Source of the DNA: Dietzia sp. B32 | GTDB taxonomy: Bacteria; Actinomycetota; Actinomycetes; Mycobacteriales; Mycobacteriaceae | Direction: 5' to 3' | Assembly: GCF_024732245.1 (NCBI RefSeq) | Contig: NZ_CP093845.1 | Span: 1,860,001 to 1,924,000 of the forward strand | Length of the DNA: 64,000 bases | Part shown: one piece after another, positions 32,548 to 40,417 of the stretch | Numbering within the stretch: position 1 is the stretch's first letter | How the letters are laid out: every line of letters begins with the position of its first letter | The notes under the pieces: model-generated | The model's input: the letters and a program-made list of their open reading frames with translations, nothing else | What the model was told of the DNA's origin: nothing | Databases searched by the model: none | Translations under genes and position numbers: made by a program

Positions 32548-33360
32548 CTAACGGCGGCCGTAGACCGTGACCGTCGCCACGGCGCAGACCCGTCCGCGCT
32601 CGTCCCTGGTGGTCACCTGCGCGATGCCCCAGCTCCGCCCGTCGTGCAGGACCTCGGCCCGGAGCAGCACCGGCTGCACGAGGGGGATCTGACGCACGTA
32701 CCGCACGTCGAGCGAGGACGAGCTGACCTCCCGCTCGTGCGGGAACACCACCGAGCCGGCGACCTCCGCAGCGGCCGCGAACACGCCGCCGTGCAGGTTG
32801 CCGAGCGGGTTGGCCAACGTGGGCTCCGGAGCGATCACGCCCTCCACCACGCGGCTGCCGCCCGGGCCGTCCTGCCGCTCATCCAGGGTCAGGCACAGGA
32901 CCTCGGCCAGCGTCCCCGGCACCAGCCTGGACGGCCACGGCGGCTCCTCGTCGTACCCGTCCGGGTCCACGGCTCCCGCGATCTCCATGGATTTGACCAG
33001 TCCAGAGGCGATCACCTCGCCGTCGTCGTCGACGACCTCGCCGCGCGTCGTGAGGCAGTGACCGTCGTCGCCCAGGTGGTCCGTGCGGATGCCCAGTCCC
33101 GTCGATCCCGCGCGCGGGCGCGCCAACAGGTCCATGCGCAGCTCGGTGGTGACCGTCCACATCCCCTCGGGGCGGCGGCGGTGGTTCTCCGAGCCCAGGC
33201 CGGAGTCGACCAGGACGGCGAGCCCGCCGGCGGCGAAGCGACCCGACGGGTCGACGAACTGGTCGGCGACCGGCTGGTGCCAGCTCACCGACCCGTCCTT
33301 GTTCGGGCTGAAGGTCAGGCCCAGGCGGGGCTCCGGGCCGTCGTGCTGAGATTCTCTCAC
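32548..33360 (-). CDS. Double-hotdog acyl-CoA thioesterase-like protein
   Basis: A 270-residue protein with two hotdog modules in tandem: the first around GRFAAGGLAVLVDSGLGSE, the second around NPLGNLHGGVFAAAAEVAGS. The second keeps the HGG motif typical of PaaI/4HBT thioesterases. It probably hydrolyses or binds an acyl- or aryl-CoA. TAGCGT lies 6 bases before the GTG, and no Shine-Dalgarno is seen, pointing to a leaderless message. It is divergent from the histidine kinase gene. Confidence 0.77.
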   Translation of the reverse strand: MRESQHDGPEPRLGLTFSPNKDGSVSWHQPVADQFVDPSGRFAAGGLAVLVDSGLGSENHRRRPEGMWTVTTELRMDLLARPRAGSTGLGIRTDHLGDDGHCLTTRGEVVDDDGEVIASGLVKSMEIAGAVDPDGYDEEPPWPSRLVPGTLAEVLCLTLDERQDGPGGSRVVEGVIAPEPTLANPLGNLHGGVFAAAAEVAGSVVFPHEREVSSSSLDVRYVRQIPLVQPVLLRAEVLHDGRSWGIAQVTTRDERGRVCAVATVTVYGRR

Positions 33361-33438
33361 CCGCCGACGCTAACACGTGTTCTCGTTCACATCCGTCGCC
33401 GTTCACCGCCGGAGCCGGTGCCCCCGCACAATGGAGAG

Positions 33439-34935
33439 GTGTCCCTGACCCACGAGGTCCTCACGACCCCCCGCCGCTGGCCCATCCGTGTCGCGACGAC
33501 CGTGATCGCCACCGCCATCGTCATCCTCGTGCTGGCCGCGGCGGCCGGCGGCGCGTGGCTGCTCCTGCGCTCGGCCGTGCACGGCGCGATCGACTCCGCC
33601 GACCGGGCCCGGGCGGTCGACGTCGCGGGAGGGCTGGCCGCCCAGGGCCCGCAGGCCTCGCTCGGGCTGGTCTCCGAGCCGCTGTCCGGGGTGGACATGG
33701 TGCGCGTCGTCGCGCCCGGAGGTCGGATCCTCGCCGGTCAGGTCACCCGCGGTCTCGAGGACGTCCCCGCACTGCCCGCGCCGGCACCCGGTCAGATCAT
33801 CAGGCGCGACCTCGACGCCCCGAACGGCGCCGATCTGCGGATGACGTCCGTCGGCGTGGAGGCCCGCGGGGTGACGCTGGCCGTGGACGTGGCCACCGAT
33901 ACGGGCCGCTACGACACCGTGCTCGTCACCGGCGCGGTGCTGTTCCTGTCGTTCGTCCCCGTCGCGGGCCTGGCCACGGCGGTGTTCGTCCACTACGCCA
34001 TGGGCCGGGTGCTGCGGCCCGTCGAGTCGATCCGCTCCCGCGTCGCGGAGATCTCCGCCTCCGGCCGCGGCGAGCGGGTCCCCGTACCCGAGGCCGAGGA
34101 CGAGATCTCCCGGCTGGCCCGCACCATGAACGCCATGTTGGCCCGCCTGGACGCCGCCCGCACCGCGCAGGTCGCCTTCGTCGGCGACGCCTCACACGAG
34201 CTGCGCAGCCCGCTGTCCACGCTGTCGACGATGCTCGAGCTGTCCTCCACCTCCGGCACCCCGGTGGACGTGGAGACCGTCGACGAGTTGCTCCTGCCCG
34301 AGGTGCAGCGGATGCGCACGATGGTCGAGGACCTGCTCCTGCTGGCCAAGAACGACGAGCGCGGCCGGCCGCTGCGCCGCGACGACGTGGACCTCGACGA
34401 CATCGTGCTCTCCGAGGCCGCCCGGCTCCGGGGTCTCGTGGGCGGGGTCGGCGGGGCGGGAGGCGCGGGTGCCCGCGGGGCGGGAGGCGCGGGTGCCGGC
34501 GGACTCGAGGTCGCGGCCTCCGTCGAACCCGCGCGCGTGGTCGGCGATCCCGAGGCCCTCCAACGCGTGGTGCGCAATCTCGTCGACAACGCCCGCCGCC
34601 ACGCACGCCACCGGATCGCGCTGCGACTCACCGTCGACCGGACCGACCCCGGGGCGCCGCGCGCGGTGATCCGTGTCGACGACGACGGCGAGGGCGTTCC
34701 CCCTGATCAACGGGATTCGGTGTTCGACCGCTTCGCCCGCCTGGACGCGGACCGCGCGCGGGGCACGGGCGGATCGGGCCTGGGTCTGGCGATCGTCGCC
34801 GAGATCACCCGCTCCCACGGCGGCTCGGTCCGGGTGGAGGATGCACCCGGCGGCGGCGCCGGGTTCGTGGTGGAGCTGCCGGTGGAGATCATGGACGACG
34901 CCGCAGACGACTTCCCCGACGGCGGGGCGGGGTGA
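33439..34935 (+). CDS. Sensor histidine kinase
   Basis: A 498-residue two-TM kinase. Membrane helices at about 15-40 and 155-180 enclose an extracytoplasmic sensor of about 115 residues. HAMP (about 180-235), HisKA with phospho-acceptor FVGDASHELRSPLSTL, and HATPase follow (N box NLVDNARRHA, G boxes DDDGEGVPP and GGSGLGLAIV). Between the H and N boxes lies a 20-residue Gly/Ala linker encoded by a 24-bp repeat. CACAAT six bases before the GTG suggests a leaderless start. The likely partner regulator is encoded tail to tail downstream, not in the same operon. Signal unknown. Confidence 0.9.
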   Translation: MSLTHEVLTTPRRWPIRVATTVIATAIVILVLAAAAGGAWLLLRSAVHGAIDSADRARAVDVAGGLAAQGPQASLGLVSEPLSGVDMVRVVAPGGRILAGQVTRGLEDVPALPAPAPGQIIRRDLDAPNGADLRMTSVGVEARGVTLAVDVATDTGRYDTVLVTGAVLFLSFVPVAGLATAVFVHYAMGRVLRPVESIRSRVAEISASGRGERVPVPEAEDEISRLARTMNAMLARLDAARTAQVAFVGDASHELRSPLSTLSTMLELSSTSGTPVDVETVDELLLPEVQRMRTMVEDLLLLAKNDERGRPLRRDDVDLDDIVLSEAARLRGLVGGVGGAGGAGARGAGGAGAGGLEVAASVEPARVVGDPEALQRVVRNLVDNARRHARHRIALRLTVDRTDPGAPRAVIRVDDDGEGVPPDQRDSVFDRFARLDADRARGTGGSGLGLAIVAEITRSHGGSVRVEDAPGGGAGFVVELPVEIMDDAADDFPDGGAG

Positions 34936-34977
34936 GGCGGGGAGGGGTGAGGCGTGGGCGCGGTGAGGCGTGGGCGG
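34931..34977. repeat. 15-16-bp tandem repeat across the kinase stop codon
   Basis: Three units beginning GGTGAGGCG, each 15-16 bases, start at the last codon of the histidine kinase and include its TGA. They fill most of the space before the convergent response regulator. Confidence 0.75.
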
Positions 34978-34990
34978 GATGGCGCCCGGA

Positions 34991-35677
34991 TCAGGGACGG
35001 GCCGCGACGCTGTCCACCAGCCGGTAGCCCTGCCCGCGGACGGTCTCGATGGCGCGGGCCCCGAACGGGGTGTCGATCTTGCGCCGCAGGTAGCCGACGT
35101 ACACCTCGACGATGTTGTCGTCCCCGTCGTACGCGGCGTCCCACACTGCGCGCATGATCTGGGCCTTGGAGACCACCTGATTGCGGTGCCGGACGAGGTA
35201 CTCGAGCACCGAGTACTCGCGGGCGGTCACGCTGATCCGCGTGTCCCCGCGGCGGACCTCGCGCGCCGCCGGGTCCACCACCAGGTCCCCGGCCTCGAAC
35301 GATGCCGGGCGCTCCGGTGCCCCCCGCCGCACGAGGGCCCGGAGCCGTGCCTCGAGGACGACGAACGAGAACGGTTTGACGAGGTAGTCGTCGGCACCCA
35401 GGTCGAAGGCGTCGGCCTCGTCGTACTCGCCGTCCTTGGCGGTGAGCATGAGCACCGGGGTCCAGACCTCACGGCGACGCATCTCGCGGACGACCTCGTA
35501 CCCGCTGAGGCGCGGCATCATGATGTCCAGCACGACCACGTCGAAGTCGTCGGCGCAGGCCATCTCGAGGCCCTTCTCGCCGTCCGCGGCGGTCTCCACG
35601 GACCACCCTCCCGCGACGAGCCCCCGGCGCAGGCTCTCCCGCAGCGCCGGCTCGTCGTCGACCACCAGGATCCGCAC
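34991..35677 (-). CDS. OmpR/PhoB-family response regulator
   Basis: A 228-residue regulator. The receiver domain (1-120) has the acidic pair in ILVVDDEPAL, phospho-acceptor Asp in VVLDIMMPRLSG (about residue 51), Thr in MLTAKDG and Lys in LVKPFSF. The C-terminal winged helix (about 130-225) has SVLEYLVRHRNQVVSKAQI and GYLRRKID...VRGQGYRL. It lies convergent to the histidine kinase, with 55 bases between the two stops, and 11 bases downstream of cysE on the same strand. The start is GTG. Confidence 0.93.
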   Translation of the reverse strand: MRILVVDDEPALRESLRRGLVAGGWSVETAADGEKGLEMACADDFDVVVLDIMMPRLSGYEVVREMRRREVWTPVLMLTAKDGEYDEADAFDLGADDYLVKPFSFVVLEARLRALVRRGAPERPASFEAGDLVVDPAAREVRRGDTRISVTAREYSVLEYLVRHRNQVVSKAQIMRAVWDAAYDGDDNIVEVYVGYLRRKIDTPFGARAIETVRGQGYRLVDSVAARP

Positions 35678-35688
35678 GGGGTGTCGCC

Positions 35689-36528
35689 CTACCGCTCGGG
35701 GTCGATCTCCTGGTCCATCCGCTCAGCGGGGACCAGCGAGTCCGCGTGACGGCGGACCACCTTCGCGGGGACCCCGGCCACGGTGGTGTGGGGCGGGACC
35801 TCGTGCAGGACCACCGATCCCGCGGCCACCTTGGAGCAGTCGCCCACGCGGACGTTGCCCAGCACGATCGACCCGGCCGACAGCAGGACACCCGAGCCGA
35901 TCTTGGGGTGACGGTCGCCGTCCTCGTTACCGGTTCCCCCGAGCGTGACGCCCTGCAGGATGGACACCCCGTCGCCGATCACGCACGTCTCCCCGACCAC
36001 GATCCCGGTGGCGTGGTCCACGAGGATGCCCGAACCGACCCGGGCGGCCGGGTGGACGTCCATGGCGAACACCTCCGAGATGCGGCTCTGCAGGAACGAC
36101 GCCGCCATGACGCGCCCGGAGTTCCACATCTCGTGGGCCACCCGGTGCACCTGCAGACCGAGGAAGCCCTTGGCGAAGAGGTAGGGCACCAGGTAGTTGG
36201 GGTACGCCGGGTTGCGCTCGTAGCTCACCACCAGGTCGGCCGCGACGGCCTCCAGGACGTGGGGATGCTCGACGAGCACCGCCCGGATCTCCTTCTCCAA
36301 CACGTGCCGACCGATCTCGGGGGTCGCGACCCGGGAGGCGGCGAGGCGGGCGAGGGATTCACCGAGGTCGTCGCAGCCGTCGATGAGGTCCAGGACCAGT
36401 CCTGCGATCAGCGGTTCGTTCCTGCTCGAGGTCGCGTCCTGCGACAGGCGGTCCCAGACCGCGCGAACGGAGGAGTCGGCCTCCGCCCGCGGGATGCACG
36501 GGTTCTCGATGCTCAGCTCGATGGTCAC
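35689..36528 (-). CDS. cysE: Serine O-acetyltransferase
   Basis: A 279-residue CysE: N-terminal SATase helical domain (LEKEIRAVLVEHPHVLEAVA), then left-handed hexapeptide repeats from about residue 160 (DVHPAARVGSGILVDHATGI, VIGDGVSILQGVTLGGTG) and the family ending VPPHTTVAGVPAKVV. It acetylates serine with acetyl-CoA, the first step of cysteine synthesis; no cysK is adjacent. GTG 36528 is chosen because TACGCT lies 7 bases upstream and the longer version adds an unrelated arginine-rich stretch. The response regulator follows in the same direction. Confidence 0.92.
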   Translation of the reverse strand: MTIELSIENPCIPRAEADSSVRAVWDRLSQDATSSRNEPLIAGLVLDLIDGCDDLGESLARLAASRVATPEIGRHVLEKEIRAVLVEHPHVLEAVAADLVVSYERNPAYPNYLVPYLFAKGFLGLQVHRVAHEMWNSGRVMAASFLQSRISEVFAMDVHPAARVGSGILVDHATGIVVGETCVIGDGVSILQGVTLGGTGNEDGDRHPKIGSGVLLSAGSIVLGNVRVGDCSKVAAGSVVLHEVPPHTTVAGVPAKVVRRHADSLVPAERMDQEIDPER

Positions 36529-36620
36529 CTGATACAGCGTAGGCCCGTCCCGTCGATCGGGGCGAGTCACACCGGTCCCGGCGGGTCGACGGCCCGCCCC
36601 GGGCGCGGCAGGATGGGGCC

Positions 36621-36944
36621 ATGATCCTCATCAACGTGCGTTTCGACGTCAAGCCCGAGTTTGCCGAGTCCTGGCTCGAGTTCACCCGCGAGTTCACCGA
36701 GGCCACTCGCGCGGAGCAGGGCAACCTCTTCTTCGACTGGTACCGGTCCCCGGAGTCCCCGAACACCTTCCTGCTGTGCGAGGCCTTCCGGGAGGGCGAC
36801 GCCCCCGCCGAGCACGTGAACTCCGAGCACTTCGTCGCGTTCACCGGCTCGGCCGCCCGGTACCTCGAGCGGACCCCGCGGATCATCAACACCACCGCCG
36901 AGGGCGAGGAGTGGGGGACGATGGGCGAGATCACGGTCGGGTAG
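36621..36944 (+). CDS. ABM-domain monooxygenase-like protein
   Basis: A 107-residue antibiotic-biosynthesis-monooxygenase (ABM) fold protein: ILINVRFDVKPEFAESWLEF, NLFFDWYRSPESPNTFLLCE, and HVNSEHFVAFTGSAARYL. Relatives include YgiN-type quinol monooxygenases and heme-degrading enzymes; no residue here decides between them. It is a single gene ending just before a long perfect hairpin. Confidence 0.82.
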   Translation: MILINVRFDVKPEFAESWLEFTREFTEATRAEQGNLFFDWYRSPESPNTFLLCEAFREGDAPAEHVNSEHFVAFTGSAARYLERTPRIINTTAEGEEWGTMGEITVG

Positions 36945-36979
36945 GCGCGGGCCGGACCCGCACGACCCACCTCACCACG

Positions 36980-37047
36980 CAGCCGCGCGCTCCAGAGTCA
37001 TCCGCACGGGATATATCGCATGCGGATGACTCTGGAGCGCGCGGCTG
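36980..37047. terminator. Very long perfect hairpin between convergent genes
   Basis: Two 27-base arms (36980-37006 and 37021-37047) are exact reverse complements around a 14-base A/T-containing loop; outside them CGACCCACC and GGTGGGTCG add a further interrupted pairing. Arms this long with no mismatch are unusual for a terminator. It lies between the convergent ABM and DUF1906 genes and has no T-run, so it may be a recently acquired or gene-converted palindromic element that also terminates both transcripts. Confidence 0.75.
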
Positions 37048-37059
37048 TGGTGGGTCGGG

Positions 37060-37878
37060 TCAGATGGAGCTGCCGAGCGCCGACTGCGCGAGGGCGATCG
37101 GATCGATCGGCCACCACTGGCCGTAGTCGAGCGCGTAGACGCGGTTGAGGTCGGACACGACACCACCGACGGTCACCTGCTGGCGGACCGGCAGCTGGTG
37201 GATGGTGGCGAACGGGTTCAGTCGCCCGCCGGAGCCCCAGTCGTGCTGCCAGAAGTACTGCCCGAGACCGCGCTGGCGGCACCAGTCGATGGTGGGGGCG
37301 TTGGCGTACACGCCGAGCTTCATCCCCGCACGCTGCAGCTGAGAGCGCCAGCGCTCGAGGTAGGGCGCGATCTGGTTGTCGAACTGCCACCGGGTGGGGT
37401 TGTCGTCGATCGCCACGTACATCGGCACACCCGAGGGACCGCCGGCGGAGCGGTGGATACCGATGCCGATCGGAGCGTGGCGGTCGCCACCCGCGGCCCC
37501 TTCCTTCCAGTCGGCGGTCTCGGCACGCCCGAACTGGTAGCAGGAGACCATGTTGAGGCCGTGGGCGCGGAAGTCGTCGACCTCGCGGCGTAGCAGCGGC
37601 TTGCCGGTCATCCACCCGGCGTCGGGACGACGGTTGGAGCAGTAGCGCACGGCGCCCATGTGGCCGGCCGCGCGGATCGACGCCGCCGACGGCGGGCCGG
37701 AGGCGTAGTCGAGCAGGGTGCCGATCGGGACCCCGGCGCCGGCGCCCGGAAGTGCACCGATCTCGGCGGGGAGGGAGGACTGTGCACCCACGGAGGGCGT
37801 GATGCCCGCGGCGAGGGCGCCCGCCCCGGCAGCACCGAGGCCGGCGCGGCGGAGGAAGGTTCGGCGGTCGAACGTCAT
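37060..37878 (-). CDS. Tat-exported DUF1906 (glycoside-hydrolase-like) protein
   Basis: A 272-residue protein with a twin-arginine signal (FDRRTFLRRAGLGAAGAGAL) and a DUF1906 domain with a TIM-barrel-like glycoside hydrolase pattern: IGTLLDYASGPPS, MVSCYQFGRAE, VPMYVAIDDNP, KLGVYANAPTIDW and YFWQHDWGSGG. This is the M. tuberculosis Rv2525c family, exported by Tat and linked to the cell wall; enzymatic activity is unproven. A GGAG lies about 10 bases before the ATG. An inverted repeat TGTGACAC/GTGTCACA occurs upstream. Confidence 0.87.
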   Translation of the reverse strand: MTFDRRTFLRRAGLGAAGAGALAAGITPSVGAQSSLPAEIGALPGAGAGVPIGTLLDYASGPPSAASIRAAGHMGAVRYCSNRRPDAGWMTGKPLLRREVDDFRAHGLNMVSCYQFGRAETADWKEGAAGGDRHAPIGIGIHRSAGGPSGVPMYVAIDDNPTRWQFDNQIAPYLERWRSQLQRAGMKLGVYANAPTIDWCRQRGLGQYFWQHDWGSGGRLNPFATIHQLPVRQQVTVGGVVSDLNRVYALDYGQWWPIDPIALAQSALGSSI

Positions 37879-37921
37879 GGAGCTACTCCGGGATCTCGAG
37901 GAAGGGGCACGCGGGGGCACG

Positions 37922-37962
37922 TGTGACACGTGGGACTCGCGCACCCCGACGAGTGTGTCACA
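37922..37962. promoter_or_regulatory. Possible operator, widely spaced inverted repeat
   Basis: TGTGACAC (37922-37929) and GTGTCACA (37955-37962) are perfect inverted half-sites with 33 bases between centres, about three helical turns. The first half-site is embedded in CACGTG-TGA-CACGTG. The region lies between the divergent DUF1906 and SDR genes. No cognate regulator is evident. Confidence 0.35.
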
Positions 37963-38041
37963 AGAAGATCGCGGATGATATCCCGGCGTTACCACACGGG
38001 TGGACCACCGTAGAGCAGGCGCGGCTGGTTCACTGATGTTC

Positions 38042-38956
38042 ATGACTCGATCGCACAGATGGTCCGCCGCCGACATCCCCGACCAGACGGGCCGGACCTT
38101 CGTGGTCACCGGCGCCAACGGTGGTATCGGCCTGGCGACCACGGCGGCGCTCACAGCCAGGGGCGGCCGGGTCATCATGGCCTGCAGGAACGAGGAGAAG
38201 GCGGAGGAGGCGCGCGCGACGCTCCCCACCGGAGCGCGGGAGCTCGCGCAGGTGCGCCTGCTCGACATGGCGGACCTGGACTCGGTCGACGGGTTCGTGG
38301 CGGCCACGACGGAGGCGGGCACACCGATCGACGTGCTCATCAACAACGCCGGCCTCATGAACATCCCCCACGCCCGCACCGCGCAGGGGCACGAGATGCA
38401 GTTCGGCGTGAACGTGCTGGCCCACCACGCGCTCACCCGGGGGCTGGAGCCGATGGTGACGGACCGGGTCGTCTGGCTGGGTTCGCTCGCCCACCTGCGC
38501 GGACGACTCGATACCGACGACCTCGGCATGGACCTGCGCGGATACCGTCCCATGGCGGCGTACGCGAACTCCAAACTGGCCTGCATCATGCTGGCCTACG
38601 AGTGGCAGCGTCACTTCGAGCGGACCGGCAGTGGGCTCTCCTCCGTCGCCGCGCACCCCGGTTACACCGCGACCGACCTCATCCGCCAGAGCGGCAACCC
38701 GCTGGCGGACCGCTTCTTCGAGCTCGGCAACTCCATCACGTGGGCGGGCCTGACACCGGAGATGGGCGCGCTGTCCGTCCTGTACGCCGCGACGATGCCG
38801 GATGTCACGGGCGGCGCGTTCGTGGGTCCCGATCGCCTGGGGGGCCTGCGCGGGCACCCGAAGCTCACCAGGTCGAGTCGCCGTTCGTACGACCGGGCCA
38901 CGGCCGCCGCGCTGTGGCGACGGTGCACGGAGATGGCCGCGTTCCAGCGGGCGTAG
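38042..38956 (+). CDS. Short-chain dehydrogenase, retinol-dehydrogenase type
   Basis: A 304-residue SDR: cofactor loop TGANGGIGLATTAAL, Arg after beta-2 (MACRNEEKAEEA, favouring NADP), NNAGLMN, LGSLAH and the catalytic YANSK. It falls in the group annotated as retinol-dehydrogenase-like or light-dependent protochlorophyllide-reductase-like oxidoreductases; substrate unknown. ATG 38042 is used because TTCACT lies 7 bases upstream; ATG 38036 would add two residues. Confidence 0.83.
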   Translation: MTRSHRWSAADIPDQTGRTFVVTGANGGIGLATTAALTARGGRVIMACRNEEKAEEARATLPTGARELAQVRLLDMADLDSVDGFVAATTEAGTPIDVLINNAGLMNIPHARTAQGHEMQFGVNVLAHHALTRGLEPMVTDRVVWLGSLAHLRGRLDTDDLGMDLRGYRPMAAYANSKLACIMLAYEWQRHFERTGSGLSSVAAHPGYTATDLIRQSGNPLADRFFELGNSITWAGLTPEMGALSVLYAATMPDVTGGAFVGPDRLGGLRGHPKLTRSSRRSYDRATAAALWRRCTEMAAFQRA

Positions 38957-39048
38957 CGGCGCCGACGTCAGCCCCGACGACGATCCCCGACGACGACGAG
39001 GTCATCCCCTCCCGGGTGGGACCGTGGTCGGTCGGTGGCCGGGATGGG

Positions 39049-39936
39049 TCAGCCGAGCCCGGCCGCCGCCAGGCCGTCGCGCAACCTGGTCAGGTGCTCG
39101 GGCGGGCCCTGTAGGAGGGGCATGCGCAGGCGGTCCGAGCCGATGAGACCGGCCGTCTTCAGCGCGGCCTTGACCTGGATGGCGCCCTGCGAGGTGTGCA
39201 TGATCGCGTCCACGGCCGGGATGAGGCGGGTGTGGATCTCGCGGGCCCGGGGCAGGTCGCCGGCGTCGACGGCGTCGATCATCGCGCGGTAGTCATCCCC
39301 GGCGACATGGCCCACCACGGAGACGACGCCGGTCGCGCCGAGAGCCAGGAACGCCAGGTTGAGCACGTCGTCGCCGGAGTACCAGAGCAGGTCCGTCTCG
39401 GCCATGAGCCGGCTCGCCTCGAACAGGTCGCCCTTGGCGTCCTTCACCGCACGCACCTGGGGGATCTGCGCCAGCCGCCGGATCGTGTCCGTGGCCAGGG
39501 CCGTGCCGGTGCGGCCCGGGATGTCGTAGGCCATGATCGGACGGTCGGTGGCCTCGCCGATCATCCGGAAGTGCTCGACGATCCCGTGCTGGGTGGGCTT
39601 GTTGTAGTACGGGGTCACCACGAGCAGCGAATCCGCGCCGCGCGCGACCATCTCGCGGGCCGCGCGGATCGAGTGGGCCGTGTCGTTGGTACCGCACCCC
39701 GCCATGACCTTCACCCGGTCGCCGACCGCCTCGACGACGGCGGCCACGCTGTCGTAGTCCTCGTCATCCGTGGTCGTTGCCGACTCGCCGGTCGTGCCGT
39801 TGACCAGCAGACCGTCGTGACCGTGGTCGGCGAGGTGGACCGCGAGCCGCTGCAGGCCGTCGAAATCGATCGAGCCGTCGTCATGCATGGGGGTCACCAT
39901 CGCGGTGATGACCCGACCGAAGGGATTGTCCGACAT
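39049..39936 (-). CDS. dapA: 4-hydroxy-tetrahydrodipicolinate synthase
   Basis: A 295-residue class I aldolase-fold enzyme of lysine/diaminopimelate synthesis. Visible are the pyruvate-binding LLVNGTTGESATTT, the Tyr in VVTPYYNKPTQHG, and the Schiff-base Lys in VRAVKDAKGDL, with GRTGTALATDT. It condenses pyruvate with aspartate semialdehyde. TAGTGT lies 7 bases before ATG 39936. dapB is not beside it, so it stands alone; a paralogue with another substrate cannot be excluded, but the residues fit DapA. Confidence 0.9.
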   Translation of the reverse strand: MSDNPFGRVITAMVTPMHDDGSIDFDGLQRLAVHLADHGHDGLLVNGTTGESATTTDDEDYDSVAAVVEAVGDRVKVMAGCGTNDTAHSIRAAREMVARGADSLLVVTPYYNKPTQHGIVEHFRMIGEATDRPIMAYDIPGRTGTALATDTIRRLAQIPQVRAVKDAKGDLFEASRLMAETDLLWYSGDDVLNLAFLALGATGVVSVVGHVAGDDYRAMIDAVDAGDLPRAREIHTRLIPAVDAIMHTSQGAIQVKAALKTAGLIGSDRLRMPLLQGPPEHLTRLRDGLAAAGLG

Positions 39937-40088
39937 GCGCACCACACTAAGCCACGACGATGCCGTGGCGAGAGCCCGCTGGCCGCGCGGGCGCAGGATC
40001 CCGACGGGCGCGCGCTCACGCGACTAGGGTCGTCATCACCTCGGCGACGGGTGACCGGCGCCGACCCACGAGACCACCGGAGGCGACC

Positions 40089-40406
40089 GTGACCGACTCG
40101 ACCCGACCCGAGGACAGCGCACGCATCCCCGAGGAATCGCCCGAGGAACTCGGCAACACCGTCGACGGGTCCGGTGCCGGCGACGGGAGCACCACCCGCG
40201 GCGCGGACGAGGCGGACTCCGCCGCCGGACCCGGCCGGGACGCCGGCAGCGCCGGTGGCCACGGCGAGGCGGCGGGCTCCGGCGCGACCTCCGGGACGGC
40301 CGGGGACGGCGCCGCCCGACGCGACGAGCAGAAGAAGGTGTACCAGACCCCTGACCAGCCGGATCACGCCGTCGGCGGCTCGGACGGCACCGCCGACGGT
40401 CAATAA
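40089..40406 (+). CDS. Small acidic disordered protein, unknown function
   Basis: A 105-residue hydrophilic protein rich in Gly, Ala, Asp, Glu and Ser, with no predicted membrane segment or recognisable domain; likely intrinsically disordered. The C-terminal third is more distinctive (RRDEQKKVYQTPDQPDHAVG). The GTG follows GGAGG at six bases, which supports translation. It ends 11 bases before the second CNNM/CBS pair and so probably belongs to that operon. Confidence 0.6.
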   Translation: MTDSTRPEDSARIPEESPEELGNTVDGSGAGDGSTTRGADEADSAAGPGRDAGSAGGHGEAAGSGATSGTAGDGAARRDEQKKVYQTPDQPDHAVGGSDGTADGQ

Positions 40407-40417
40407 CCGGGCCTGAC

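Noticed and set aside
33360-33390. A GlxR/CRP site between the thioesterase and histidine kinase genes.
   Set aside because: Only one half-site (TCACA) is good; the other matches three of five.
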